Source: Citrus sinensis
Lineage: Eukaryota; Streptophyta; Magnoliopsida; Sapindales; Rutaceae
Reading direction: 5' to 3'
Length of the DNA stretch: 64,000 nucleotides
Assembly (NCBI RefSeq): GCF_022201045.2
Contig: NC_068560.1
Location: forward strand, 36,977,001-37,041,000
Made by a program: the position numbers and the translations under genes. The notes beneath the pieces are model-generated. The model saw nothing but the letters and a program-made list of their open reading frames with translations. It ran no database searches and was not told where the DNA came from. Positions 12,608 through 28,500 of this stretch are shown here, one piece after another (positions within the stretch are counted from its first letter, which is position 1; each line of letters opens with the position of its first letter).

Positions 12608-13437
12608 TTGCTTCACCTTAATTAGAGGATTTATTTGCTCCAAAAAGTAACTTTTAAGATTAAATGTTTCGCTCTTTCCTCTCCCTTGGAACATTAACCG
12701 AGGAAACTGTTGATTATTATAAGCAACGGACCTAATCGATTGAAAATGACATGAAAAATCACCTGCACAAAAATTTATCCTGTTAACGGTAAGAGGCTAT
12801 TGTTCTGTCTTCGCCTAAATATATATTCATCCATGGCTAAACAAAAAAGGAAGCATGAAAATTTTATTAACTGCAACCGCTTATAAAACTATTACCCCAC
12901 AAATGATATAGAAAGGGGAGAAAAATATTCCAAAATCACATGAAGAAACATCATGCAGGCTGCAGCAATAAACGAACATCATACTAGTTACTACCAAATT
13001 TCAAAATTGATAAATATCATATGCATGCTAAAATCTATTTCCACCTGTGGTTTGACATCCAAGCAGGCACTGTAATGAAAAGAAATTGCCTCTTAATGGA
13101 TTTGAGGAAGAGGCAAGTGGGTTACACAGCGCAGACTTAATAGTTCATGCAAACTCCTACAGTGGACATAGAGAACTATGTAATAACTCAATTTCCCAGC
13201 TGCGACCAAAACACAGTTGTCTGAGAATCGGTGGAAATCACTGAAACCATTAAGACATTAAAGATGTGCAACAATTTCTGACGTAAATGATTGTTATAAT
13301 ATATAGAGCATTCCATCGCTCAAAGAACCACTAACTTCACAAATTAAAGCAAGATGTTTTAACAAAAATATGAAAACAATTACATCTGAAAAATAACCGC
13401 ACTGCCTCAAGATCCTTGGCTCTTTTCCTAAATGTTT
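12608..13437. other. Convergent 3' flanks of the TLC gene and RPT4
   Basis: This 830-base gap must contain the 3'UTRs of two genes whose 3' ends face each other. It is AT-rich with no coding signal. No transposon ends were recognised. Confidence 0.6.
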
Positions 13438-16212
<2,775 letters not shown>

Positions 16213-18198
16213 CGTTGCAGTCGGAGATATTGATGTAGCAAATCAATCGAGTCTCGTAAGCTTGTCGATGTTTTCTCTCTGCCTTTGTATGTATGTGCTT
16301 TCTTGTTGGAGGGGCGTACTTCTGTACTGTAAAATTACTAACTTACCCTTTTGGTTCTCTTTTTAGTATTCCCAGTAAAACAGTCCAGCCGACCCGTCGG
16401 TTAATAAGATTAGACGCTATGTCGTTTCTGACTTGCCTTTGACTATAAGTTTATGCCTTCTATCTATTTATAGGGAGAGATTATGGTAATGATTTTGTTA
16501 AGTTACAAAACTGATCAACCTTTATACGGAATTTTGCAAACCTTACTATTCGTTTAGTAATCATATAATATAATATTTTTAAAAAATAATAATAATAAGA
16601 CAGTGTTATCTAATCAAGTTTGGTTTCACAATCAAATGACAAATAAACCCACTCATATTGAAAATTTGTCTGATGTTTATTAAACATGGGAATGAGATTA
16701 TTTTATGGAATATAAATTCAACTCATTGAGCCTTTTTTAAAATATTACATAAACCTAGTCAAAAATAAAATAAAATTACATAACCAGACCTGTTGCTCCA
16801 TCATAAACCAGTCTGAGAACAAATGTTCAACGGATGAAACTTGCATTATATTCACTACCCACAGTGAGAAAACAAACAAAAAGTTGCTGCGTTCATTTGT
16901 TTTTGAAGAATTGCTGCATTTCGTTTTGGTTAGCAGAGCGAGAAATTGTGGGCTCTTTAGAGGGAGGGGAAAAAACGAAGAAGAAGAAGAAGAAGAAGAA
17001 GAAGAGGAAATTGGACTAAACATTTCTACAGTTGAAAATCCGTTGTCCCAAATTCTTTATATAAAATTATATAATTATAGGATAAAAAGACAGCTTTACC
17101 CCTATAATTTAACTAAATAGTCACAGAAATTTAATAATAAACACCTTAACTTTCTTCCATTACTTTTGCCATTTATTTGGATTAAAAAAAGAACATTTCA
17201 GTAAGTTCACTATGCGTTGATTTTGAGAAAATTAGCCATTTGTAACTTCGGCATTTTTTTCTCCTTTTTTGATAAGCTAACATAGTTTGCTTATAATAAT
17301 TTGGAGGAAAAAAAAAAAAGTGCTTTGATTATGAGACTGAAGGAATCCACATGGCTAAAAAAAAATGCAGGAGAAGTGGAAGCAATTAAGCTAATCAAAA
17401 TTAAAACTAATATCCAGCATTAAAACCGCACATGTAGACCTCAATCATAAAGCAAATTAATCAAAAACCCTAACATCCGGCACCACTTCCCTTCATGCCG
17501 CCATCCCGTCTTCTTCTTCACTTCCACATTCTTCGTCTTCTCCTCCATATTTTGTGCAAAACAAAGAAAACCCGACCAATTATCATTCTGAAAATGCAAG
17601 CAATCCGTGGTTTACACAACAAACAGTGAATGTTGAATTTGAAAAATCTCTAACCCATAATCCGTAGCTTTGGCAAGTGTTCAGTTTTATCTTCTTATTT
17701 TGCATACTTTGATTGATCTGTTTATATGTATACAAAAATGGATGAGTTTCCTCTCTTTTCTAGGTTAATTAAAATGTTTTTAATTCAATGTCAAACTCTA
17801 AAAAGCAATTTCATATCGTTCCATGTCTAGGAGCAAGCAATGACATGATAAGGGCATAACAGTAAATTTAGCATTTGACACCCAAATAAAAGGCAAAACA
17901 TAACGGAACGAGTCTTGAGTCCATGTAAAAAATTTGAGATCTACGTGACCATTTCATCAAACTATGGGGGTGAAGCTTTCCTTTTCCCTAATTGTAGTCC
18001 ATCGGCATCGATCATGAAAACAACAATGGAAATATGACTGCAAAAACATTAACACAAGGATAAAACAATATGTCCTAACTATGAATTTCCCGCAACATAT
18101 GGTACAAAGGTTTTCGGAATTTTTCTCGTGACTTTCCCAGCTAACTCAACACTTGCAAGGAGAATACTTTAACCAAACGATGAAATGCCGGTAACAAG
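16213..18198. other. Intergenic region between RPT4 and the glycosyltransferase gene
   Basis: Holds the RPT4 promoter side and the 3'UTR of the leftward glycosyltransferase gene. A (GAA)n run of about nine units sits at 16977-17005. A stretch at about 17455-17668 is unusually coding-like (see findings). The rest is AT-rich and unremarkable. Confidence 0.5.
16977..17005. repeat. (GAA)n microsatellite
   Basis: About nine consecutive AAG/GAA units on the plus strand, giving poly-Glu, poly-Lys or poly-Ser frames that are not genes. Confidence 0.9.
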
Positions 18199-21100
18199 TT
18201 AAGAATGAGACTGAGGCTGGTGGATCTTTGCATATTGAAGAACTTCCTTTAACACCAAAGCAATTCTCTGTGACATATGGTGTTCCAAGAACCTGTCTTT
18301 CACCCTCTCATATCCTTTCTTTCCCATTGTCAACCTCCTCTCTACATGTGTGGCTAGTTTCACTATGTTATTAGCTAGAGGTGTCACACCTTCTTTTCCG
18401 GCGGGATGTAACAAGCCTGTTGTTCCGTTCACTACAATCTCCATGGTGCCTCCCGCAGCAGTTCCCTGAATAATCGTGAATGATAAAATGAGCATTTTCA
18501 TTGGAAGATGACAACAAAGTCCCAATACGTGGACAAATGAAGGTGAATGCATGTGCATCACGAGAGCAATCAAGCAATCCAAAAATGGAGAAAGTCTCTG
18601 CTTTTGAAATTAGCAAAGAGAAAATCCTGTCCTCGAGTACAAGCACAATCAAGCAAAAAGTAACAACAATTTTTTTACAGTAATATTAATCTAATGCAAA
18701 CTTAAAAAGGGCTAGATCAGGAAAAGATAATTTTACTAAATTTGAAGTATCATACCAATACAGGCAGCTGAAAAGCCATAGCTTCAATGGTTATCCTACC
18801 AAAGCACTCTCCTCGGGCCTACACATCAATAAGAACTTTAGGCTTATTAGTAAAGCAAAAAACCAAAACAGACTTTTCATGTAGGAGCCGTCATTTTTAA
18901 ACAGGAAAACAACCTAAAAGCAATGGGAAATTAGAAAGGAAAAGTGGAAGAGAAAGTGCAGTAATATTCATAGTGGAATTTAGTTGCTATCCTGCTTGCT
19001 AACCAGAATAACCAAGTCATTAACGACTTGGAAAATAAACATGGCAGAAATTTTTCTCTTCATCTCATGTTAGACTCCTAGAAGAGTTTTTTTTTTGGGG
19101 ATAGGAAACAGAGATACTTGAATTAAGAAGCACAACACGAACAAAAAAGAACCCTAAAGATCACAAAAAGATCTATACAATTGAGTGCTAATCAGATGAC
19201 CAAATTATGTATAGGATCCATATGACTAAATGACCTCTGAACAAAATGCACAGAATTAAGCCAACACCACTTCCCAGTTTAAATGAGTAAAGAAGAAAGA
19301 GAAATCTTGAAATTCCTTAGTAACTGAGGCCCAAAGTTAGGCTATTAATCACACTCTTTCCCACAAAATATGATGATATATTCCTCAAAATCTTCAAAAA
19401 TCCTTCTATTTCGTTCAGATAAATCATCCAAATAGTAGACAGAACTGAAGATTTCCATAACTACATGTATATTTTGTCATTGAGAAAAAAAGGTTTGAGA
19501 GAGCTTGATCATCAATCAACTGATGAGTAAAAGTTTGCATGAAAAGATCCTTGGAGGTCTAAGCTTCGAAATTCTTTTATCCTCTACCAAAACAGTGATA
19601 GAAACGTTCACCAATAATAACAAAAGAACTGAAGCTTTTTAATTTTTCTCTCATTCAAATTCCTCAAAAGAGTTGAAATTCCAAGTCCAATCTAAAGAGG
19701 AAGTGACAATCAGACTTTTGACAGAAACATTATGAGAGCGAGAGTGTCTGTAAAGATGAAGAAATGAAGAACATAAGGAGGAACCCCCATAAAAAACATC
19801 CTGCCAAAACGAAATTTTTCACCATTACCCAATTCCGATTTCACATTAGGAAGAAAAGAAGAGTAGCCTTGTGAGAATTTTTCTGTAGATACAGCATTGA
19901 CTAAACACCCAGAACCTGATGAGGTGAGGACATATTTCAGTCTCATATTTCTTCTCTTCATTCTAATATATAGGTCACCAAACATGTAATATTTATTTTC
20001 TTTGCAAACCAAAATAGATAAATTAAAGGAACATGAAATAATAAACAAAACTAATATACAGAAACATTGCTCCTTGCAAAAATAGGGAAAAGAAATCAGT
20101 AGAACAGACCTGAGAATTCTGAACAAGAACATCGATGGAAGCTAGATAAGGACTGACTGTTAGTGTTTTATTGACAAAGTGAACATGATCCTGAATCTTT
20201 TTCTCGGCTACAAAGTTGCGTATCTCTGTCTCAAACTTTGTCTGAGCATTCATGTCACTTCCTACTACTACTGCATGCATTGACGGCACCTGCAGCTTCT
20301 TCTCTCGGATCAACTGCAGACTTTCATAAAAGGAATGAAGAAATAGATCCTGACCTTTACCCCGTGAAACACCTGTTATCATAGACTGAGTGATGCTCAG
20401 AAGATATGTAGCAGAAACTAAAAGTACAGTGGCATAATATGCAAACAGAGAACTGAATGTTACGCATACTATGGAAAATCAAAATTAACCCGGTAAAAGT
20501 TACTATTCCCGCAGTCCTACAATCCAATGATTGCCAAATTAAATTCTAAAGAGAAGACCAATAGTTAAATGTAGAATTGGCTTCTATTAGAACAGCAAAA
20601 TCGACTGAAAATGAGGAAGAAATCAAACATTACCAATTAAAGTACAAACTCAAATCAATGTGCAAGGGAACTATTTGGTGCTAATGCCAGTTGTGAATTT
20701 CAAAGTAATACTTTCAATAGTAAAATTTTAAGAGCAAAGACTATACCACTTTATCCAAACCCAGGATGTGAACTACGAGGTGGAATTGCTACTTCTTAGA
20801 GGACTCATTTTAACACTAATGTCCATACAAGGAAAAATGCAGCAATAAGTTGTACAACTACATTTCAAATTAGAATCACGGTTACTTGGAACTGATAAAA
20901 TCAGACCTGATGACCAACTTGGTATGTGACAGACTGAAGCCCTTTATATATGTACCTTGGCATCAATGTTTCAAATAAAATAAGAAATCTTCTGCAACTA
21001 AGAGACTCAGTTAAACTTATGGTATTGGCAACGTCAAAAGCATACTATTTATGATGGCAAAGAGTAGATCATCATCCCGCACTCCAAGAGATTCCCGCAC

Positions 21101-22282
21101 ATGCTCACGGAGAACCCTCCTGGCCACGCTATCCTCAGCTATGTCCATAAGATCCTTGCTATTTCCAAGGTGCACAACATATGTTTCGGGCATTCTAATT
21201 CTGTAAAGCACAAAGTCTAATACGAATATTAGGCTCAAACGATGAAGGAATGGCAGCTTGAAATAAAACATTGAAATGAAGGAATTAAAGCCAACATCAG
21301 ATAAAACATGGGCCAATTACATAGCATATCCAAAACAAAATATAGCAGTACAAAGAAGAACTTCAATGCAAGAAGCTAACATGCAATAAAACAGTTAACT
21401 ACACAAAGTAAGGATCTTATATACCCTAGACGTTCTCTTGTCCTGTTCTTCCAATATTCAGCAGTGGTATATGAATCAATCATAGCACCTGCAACAAAGG
21501 GCAGGTGCTTAACATATTCTAATTTGAAATAATGCCCACGCATTTCATGAATCCACCACAGAACCTTTGGAAGAACCTGAGAAACTTTATCCTTAAGCAC
21601 ACCATCCAACCACTTCCCAGCAACAGCAGTATTTAAAACCACCAAATCAGCATTAAGTGCAGTGTTTATAGCTTTTTCGCCCTTAGCAGATAACACCTAT
21701 AAATATTCATAATCCACAAGTTAAACACTACTTAATAACATAGTTAAATTCAAACTTTAAAAGAAAAAAAGGAAAAAGGAAAAAGACCCGAATTACATTA
21801 AACCTGAACTCCTCTGTCCAACATCTTATGCTCTAAACTGTAAATAACTTCATCAGGTTCGTTCGGTTTCTGGTTAGTAATCCACACAACTTCAGCTCCG
21901 ACCCCTCTCAACAGAAATGCCAGCTCCATCAACAACAATGGCCCACCTGTATACTTAATTTTATCAAGCGCAAGTAATTTTCCCAAGAAACAAACAGAAA
22001 TTCAGAGGTAGAAATATTACCGGAAAGGGAGAGTTCGTGGGAGACCAAAAGAACGAGCTTTGACTTCATGAAATTGAGAGGATTTGATGCTTTTTCTTCG
22101 TCGCTATTGAAATGAGTGGCGGTAGTTGTTGTTTTAGTAGTAATACTACTAGTGTTGCATGAATTGGCTGTAGATCTTATGAAGAAGAGCATAGCGGTTG
22201 ATAGAGTGAAGAGTACAAGAATCATCAGTTGCCATCGTTTCTTCTTCTGCATTGTAATCCACGCGCTTGATTGCTTTCCCAT
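18199..22282 (-). CDS. Glycosyltransferase family 4-like (glycosyl transferases group 1), type II membrane protein
   Basis: Seven exons in minus-strand order: 22282-22021, 21946-21804, 21696-21425, 21200-21046, 20372-20110, 18818-18756, 18465-18199. Phase is intact, giving 474 aa. After a short basic N-terminus, WQLMILVLFTLSTAMLFFI is a signal anchor, implying a Golgi or ER lumenal enzyme. The N-domain has GGPLLLMELAFLLRGVGAEV, the usual opening of GT-B folds. The C-domain carries VSRGKGQDLFLHSF, VLVQNSQ, the EX7E motif ARGECFGRITIEAMA and GGTMEIVVNG. The family is retaining; the donor and acceptor are unknown. It resembles At1g19710/At1g75420 (from memory). Intron 5 (20109-18819) is enlarged by a LINE fragment. 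A second Met at residue 11 is an alternative start. Confidence 0.9.
19087..19925 (-). mobile_element. 5'-truncated L1-type LINE, ORF2 C-terminal fragment
   Basis: On the minus strand broken frames match the C-terminal part of plant L1 ORF2 (zinc-binding RT-associated domain). Recognisable pieces are LGNGEKFRF near 19820, VKSLIVTSSLDWTWNF near 19700 and ASVTKEFQDFSFF followed by NWEVVLA near 19280. A T run at 19087-19096 on the plus strand is the poly-A tail of the minus-strand element. The copy is cut at its 5' side, frameshifted in several places and lies entirely in intron 5 of the glycosyltransferase gene in the same orientation. No target-site duplication was made out. The 5' edge is approximate. 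Confidence 0.75.
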
Positions 22283-23403
22283 TCTTTTACTTGGTTCTTA
22301 TAGTGAGGGCCGCTTCTTCGTCTCCGAAAAAGATAAGCAACAGATCAAAAATTTGGGATTTGAATTTAGATTTGAAAACCTGAGAAGAACGATTCACAAA
22401 TCTAATCTTGACTTCACAGTCAGTCGACACTCGACACCGATCTCATGGGAATTGCAGCCTGCCTAATTTTTTTTCAAGTAACGCAGCGTCACGTCGTCAG
22501 AGACGCAAAGACAATGAACATCTCCCTTACCGTTACTGCCTGACGGAGCGTGGGCTTGGGCGTTAGCGTTAATAGATTATTTCATCAGCAAAAGGAAAAT
22601 AATAATAAAAGCTTGAAATATTTCAAAACTCAAAGATGTGATGTGAGTTGGCTTAGTATCCAGCAAGTATGGTGGTTAGCTAACAATAACGGCATTATAA
22701 AACTTAGGTGTAGGTAAAAATAACTCATCCAACCCAACTCGAAAACATTCGGGTTCGGATTAGATCACATAGTTACATCTTATTCTAATGCCTTCTTTAC
22801 TTTTTTTTGTTGATGAAAAGTAGAATAATTTTACCAATAGTTCATTAAAAAATTAATTTTTTTAAAAGCCGCATAGTTTAATACTGTGTCCGTATTAAAA
22901 AAAATACGGGTATCTGAACCTGAAAATAATTAATTTTACTGATAAACTAAAAGTAGACGTGATTCATGTTCATGTTCTCTTATAATATACCCAAGCGAAA
23001 CTTGGGGCTCTTGTGCTGCATTTTCTTGGCAAGGGAGGAGTTGTAGCTCTGATGGCGACTAAGTTGTCCCTGTTGTTTTTTATTTGAACCTGTTAAATCG
23101 TACTGCACTCATAAGATATAGAATATTGCTTAGGAACTGGTCACTCTCACATGTTGCACTCGATGTTGTTCTTATTCTTGGAAGCTAGATTTTACGGTTA
23201 TATATTATATATACATACATGTATGTTTTTTAAAAAGGAAAAAAATTCAGAAATCATAGCAGTATTTGATTAATTTTAATGATAAATCAATCAAACAGTT
23301 CAGCTAGCACGTTCTCATAACTAGGGGATGACATGATACATAACTGAGCTGAGCATACCAAACTTAAACAGCCCTGAATAATATGAGATAAATAATTAGT
23401 TTC
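22283..23403. other. Intergenic: glycosyltransferase promoter side and peroxidase 3' flank
   Basis: The first 200 bases are moderately GC-rich and probably hold the 5'UTR and promoter of the leftward glycosyltransferase gene. The remainder is AT-rich with no gene or transposon that I can support. Confidence 0.5.
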
Positions 23404-24766
23404 TTAATTAACTAGGCGACAATTCTTCCTAACTTCACCATTAAAGCCAGTGAGAGGGCTAATGTTCCCCATCTTAACCATTGACTGAGCAAACTGTTTA
23501 AAGAAGAGCTCATCATCCTCAGCGTAGGACTTAACTAGTTGCACGATGTTCCCCACATCGCCTGTCAAAAGCACTTCATCAGATGTGAGAAGCCCTTTGC
23601 CCAACAGAACAAGCTTGAAGTAGGTGTTATCAAATTTTGCTGGTGAGGCAAAGTCTAGCGGGGAGATGTTATTGTCGCCGCCTGTTCTTGGGCAGACTGA
23701 TTTTAAACCGAAGTAATATGTCCTCTCTAAAGTCTCATCCGGTTGGTTGTTTCCATTTTGATTATATAGCCTTTGCTTGAAGGTCACACACCTTGCCACC
23801 CCAATTGTATGCCCTCCTGCAACATGACATCAAACAAAATACTTAGTTTAGAGAATCAGGTTCAGTTCATTAAATGCAGTGCTATACAGTAATTAATTAC
23901 CTGAAAGAGAGACAAGGTCTACTTCATTTAGGCCTTGACGCTTGAAGGATGCTATAAGGTTTTGGACGGTAGAGTTTGGCGGGGGAATGTTACTGTTTGA
24001 GCCACTTAAGCTTGCTGTTCTCGAGTCCCTCCTTCCAAGGGGGAGCTCCCAAGACGGTCCTCCGCTCTGTTTGAGCATACCCAGTAATAGTTATTAACAA
24101 AGTTCTCTGTCCTGAATCTTTTATATGATCTACCTAACATCAGTTTTGTTAGAATTTTGCTTACTAGTACAACGGAGCCGCGAGCAGCTAGGGCGACAAT
24201 GTCTGCACAAGAAACAGTCTGAGGACATGCTTCTTCCAGCTTAGCCTTGATCTCGTCAATCACTTCAAATCCTCTGAGGGAATTCCTGTTTGGTACTGAA
24301 TTCTTTTCACTAACTATAGCTGCAGAATCGTCCAACAAGACGGAAGCATCACAGCCCTGTAATTAGTAATAAAACTGTAAGTCATAAACACCTATGCATA
24401 CATACGAAGTTAACTACACTTTGAAAAAAAAAAAAGAAGAAGAAAAAAAAGGAAAGAATCGAGTGTTTTGTACTACTAGGTATACTAAAAGTGAGAAACC
24501 TGAACAAAGCAATCATGGAAATGAAGCCTAAGCAAAGAGGCAGCTATTCTGGGCTGTCTTGCAATGGCCTTCTGGAGCACTGACATGACAATGTTATCAA
24601 CTTGTGGGCATGAAAACTGATAAAATTGTGGAAAGAGGCCATAGAAGCTGCCTCCATACTGGCCATTACCACCCCAGCCAATGCCAATTCCAGGGTGAGC
24701 TAGTGAGATCCTGGCTGAGATCAAAGCTAGTAGCAGTAGAGTGATAGCAAATTTGAAGAAAGCCAT
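23404..24766 (-). CDS. PRX9: Secreted class III peroxidase, PRX9 type
   Basis: Four exons in minus-strand order: 24766-24500, 24356-24165, 24066-23901, 23816-23404. This is the classic three-intron class III layout and gives 345 aa. A signal peptide (about 1-23, ALISARISLA) precedes a Gly-rich stretch, then FPQFYQFSCPQ. The distal heme site is [20 protein letters not shown] (Arg80, His84); the proximal site is LVSLSGGHTIGVARC (His211). The eight expected Cys residues are visible. GPSWELPLGRRDS and NQNGNNQPDETL closely match Arabidopsis PRX9 (At1g44970) as I remember it. PRX9 and PRX40 act as extensin-crosslinking peroxidases in anther walls; the same role here is inferred. The enzyme is apoplastic and uses hydrogen peroxide. 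Confidence 0.93.
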
Positions 24767-25516
24767 TGATGATTAGAATTCCAAGAGTCTCTTTCTTTGA
24801 TGTTGCTCATTGTTTAGACTTAGGTTCTACTTTTATAGTGATTAAATCAACTGCTTTCTCTACCAAATCCTCTCTAAAACACCTAATATCAGAAGGAGCA
24901 ATGACTATTTCAACTTGTCTGTATACTACTTTTGGCATACAATTATCCGCGTAAGAAAAAGAAAGAGGTGTTTCTGTTCTACCTGCTCCAAGTACGAGTA
25001 GCGTAATGGTATCGTGTCTCTTTTTGACTTTTTATTCTCCAGAAACACTAAAAGGTTCATTAGAGAATCATGTGAGCAAAAGTTAGAAGAAACCCAGATA
25101 AAGCCAATGCTATAAGAGTGACTAATCTCCTTAGCAGATAAGGCAAGATTCGTTACAAAATTCTACTTTCAATCACGTTAACACGCTAGAGGCATTCAAA
25201 AGCTTGTGTGGTTAACCTCCTACCACAAGAAACTTCAACCCCGAAGGCATTAGATTTTAACTGCTCTGAACACATACAATTGGTAAAAGGAACAAATTTT
25301 ATTAATATTGTCATTTTGTATAGCTGGTTATGCTATTTACACAACCCTTTGACAAGGGCAGTACAAGCGCTGAACATTTCTCTCCCTCAGGAAAAAGGGA
25401 AAAATGAAAAATAAAAGTAGCATTTGCCTGTAGGCTAAAGATTATAGGTACATCATGGAGAATGGTACAATCACAATTAATATACTATCATTAAAACTCA
25501 ATTTGGAACAGTGGGT
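24767..25516. other. Peroxidase promoter side and HflX 3' flank
   Basis: Contains the upstream region of the leftward peroxidase gene and, from about 25300, the likely 3'UTR of the leftward HflX gene. No gene or repeat recognised. Confidence 0.5.
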
Positions 25517-28500
25517 TCATGATATACACATTTGCCGCATTGGTGTCAGCAGTCTGGCAAAACGAAGAGGGACGTGTGCCTTCACCAATGTCCCATTCTC
25601 TGTATACTCCTGTAAATAAGCAAAGAAGTACATCAGAAAAATTTAGCTAAGTGATAATCGGTAATTAGTGTAAGTGAAAAGAAAATAAATTAAATAAATA
25701 GCGAGTGAATACTCACAGTTCTCTCCACCATTCCGACCTGGTGTATGGTACTGAGAAGCTCCCCTTTGTCAAATGGAACCAATGCTTCCACCCAGACCAT
25801 AGAATCCTGACCATCAACGTCATGCTTAGTATTAGGAATGAGCATAATTTAAGGATACTACATTTGAAGTAAACTTGGTACCTTTAATTTTTCCTGAACT
25901 GCACTGCAGAATTCATCTAATCCATTGCCACTCAAAGCAGATATACAAACAACATCTTCTCTTTTCTGTGCTTCCAACTTGACCTTTTGGGGATCACATA
26001 CCTTATCAACCTGCCCAAGCACAGTCGAAAATCATAAAATTTGTCAAGTGAGTTCATACGGCAATGAACAAAAGCTGATGCAAGTTTAAAATTCAAATAA
26101 TATAAATCATAAAATCATCAATAAGCTTGATCCATGCAATAAAATAAATCCCAAGACATTGCAAAGTGAGCCATCTGGAGATCAATTCATAGGAGCAGCT
26201 ACAAAGTTGATGCTCATAAATAGGCTGCAACTTATCTGCAAAATTAATAAACCTATTGGATAACAAATATTATTCATCTCATTATCTTTTTAGTTATTCA
26301 CAAAATAACGGATGTGCTTACACATGCAAACGACTTAAACAATGGTCTACCAATAAACAATTCGTATTCAGCATCCAATGTCTTTAAAATATCTTTAGAG
26401 GGGGAGGGAACAAGTCTGCGCAAATACTAATAAATTATTAGTATTTTACGGCTGAAAGCCTGCTTAATATCAGACAGATTAAAGCAATGGAAAAGGGGGA
26501 AGGTATACAAAGTGTAAAAGGTAAATATATAGGATTCAACTGTTTATTTCACTTCAGAAGTTTCAATAACTGAATCCCAGAGAAAATACAATACATTGGG
26601 GGGGGGGGGGAAGACCACCAGTACCTTGTTCCAGATCATTAACTTTGGAATTGATGACACATCAAGTTCTGAAAGAACTTTGTCAACAGCTTCTATCTGT
26701 TGCTCTGCTAGGGGATGGCTGCACTTGACCGTGGTGTACAATAAGATTCAACTGTTTCTGATAATCACGGAATTAGATCCAATCAGCAGTTTGATATCAT
26801 TATACCTGATATCCACTACATGCACCAAAAGTGATGACTCCGATATCTCCTCCAGTGTTGCTCTGAATGCAGCAACCTACAGGGAGAGGTCAACAATGTT
26901 TAGAAAAATTGTTGAACTTGACATCATAGGAGTTAACAATTCACATTAATTAGAAGCCTCTTCTCTGATAGAGAAGCTAATAGGAGTAGAAATAAAAGAG
27001 GCAATGATATTAAAATGAGAGCAGATTAGAGGTTAAAATCCTCACCAGGGTAGTCGGTAACTTTTGGATAAAACCAACAGTATCTGTGAGAAGAAATTCC
27101 CCCCCGTTTTTCATCTAGACAGGACAAAGGTTTCATTTCAGTAAATTCTTCTGTGAATCATATAAAAATTGAACTATAGTCGTTTTCTTTTGTACAAGGC
27201 CTAAGCTCTGAATTGTAAGAACTAAAACGTAGTTGATTGTCAGAGAAAGCACCAAAGATGGCATAATATGTTAAAGTATGTTTTGAAGAACAGAATACTA
27301 TTCATTACTAGTTGTAAACAACGTATATCAAGTTTGCTTTTCTAACACAAGTGTATAGAGAATAGACGACTTCAAATAGCATGTTGCAACAAAAAATAAA
27401 ACATAAAAAAATATTAGGGTATGTCTGAATCTCGCCTGAACCCTTCTCGTAGTTGGATCAAGCGTCGCAAATAACCGATCCTCAGCAAGAACAGTAGCTC
27501 CAGTCAATCGATTTAATAGTGTACTCTTTCCAGCATTTGTATACCCAACCTAAAATGTTTTGGGGGGAAAAAAATAACAGCTTAACATGCATAATGATTT
27601 ATCTGGCAATCCAAAAACACAAAATCTTCATGCGTTGATTTACCAGTGACACTACAGGGACAGGTACAGAAACACGCCGGTTCCGGTATTGCTTTCGATG
27701 TTTTCTAACAGATTCTAGCTCTTTTTTGAGAACCCCGATCTAGCAAACAATGTGTCAGAGACTTAAGTTCTCAATTTCCAGAGATAACAAAACCATAATG
27801 AGGTATACAGGATAAAATATAAAGTCTCTTAAAAGTTTATAAGAAAAGTGGCTTACTTGAGTACGTAAGATACGTTTGTCGACTTCAATTTGTTTCTCTC
27901 CCATACCCTTTACCTGGCCTCCTGCTTGACGTTCAAGGTGAGTCCACATTTTAGTTAGTCGAGGTAACTGGTATTCCATTTGCGCCAATGCAACCTAGAA
28001 TAAAACATTTGAGTGCGAATACTTTCAGCAATGACATATTAAACTGCTTAGAGTTGAAGAACTAGGACTTAAGCAGGGGATAAGACCACAAAAAACACAT
28101 AAATAGATAGATTAATCATAAAAACACTGATTAAAATTACCTGTAGAGCTGCCTCATGTGTTGCTGCTCGCTGATTGAAAATATCAAGGATAAGGGCAGT
28201 GCGGTCACAAACTCTAACATCTCCACCAAAAGCCTTCTCCAAATTGCGCAACTGTCTAATCACATTTACGGAAAACATACAATAAAACATATGTTTTTAA
28301 ATAACAGACCTCACGGTTATATGTTGCAGATCGCATACATAAATAAAGTTAAAAAAGGAAGACTGTATATAGCTGCCTAAGTGATAAGCATTAAGCAATA
28401 ACAAGATTTCATTTTCTATTTTTTTTGTCAGAATACACAGGAGAGTTGAAGTAGTAATGTCATCCATACAGATGACTAGTTGAAGATAAGGCATAAAACC

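Noticed and set aside
16745-17120. Frames with poly-Ser, poly-Lys and poly-Glu
   Set aside because: Artefacts of the (GAA)n microsatellite at 16977-17005.
24980-25030. GAGTAGCGTAATGGTATCG as part of a tRNA gene
   Set aside because: No acceptor stem, no T-loop GGTTCGAA and no closing arms in the neighbourhood.
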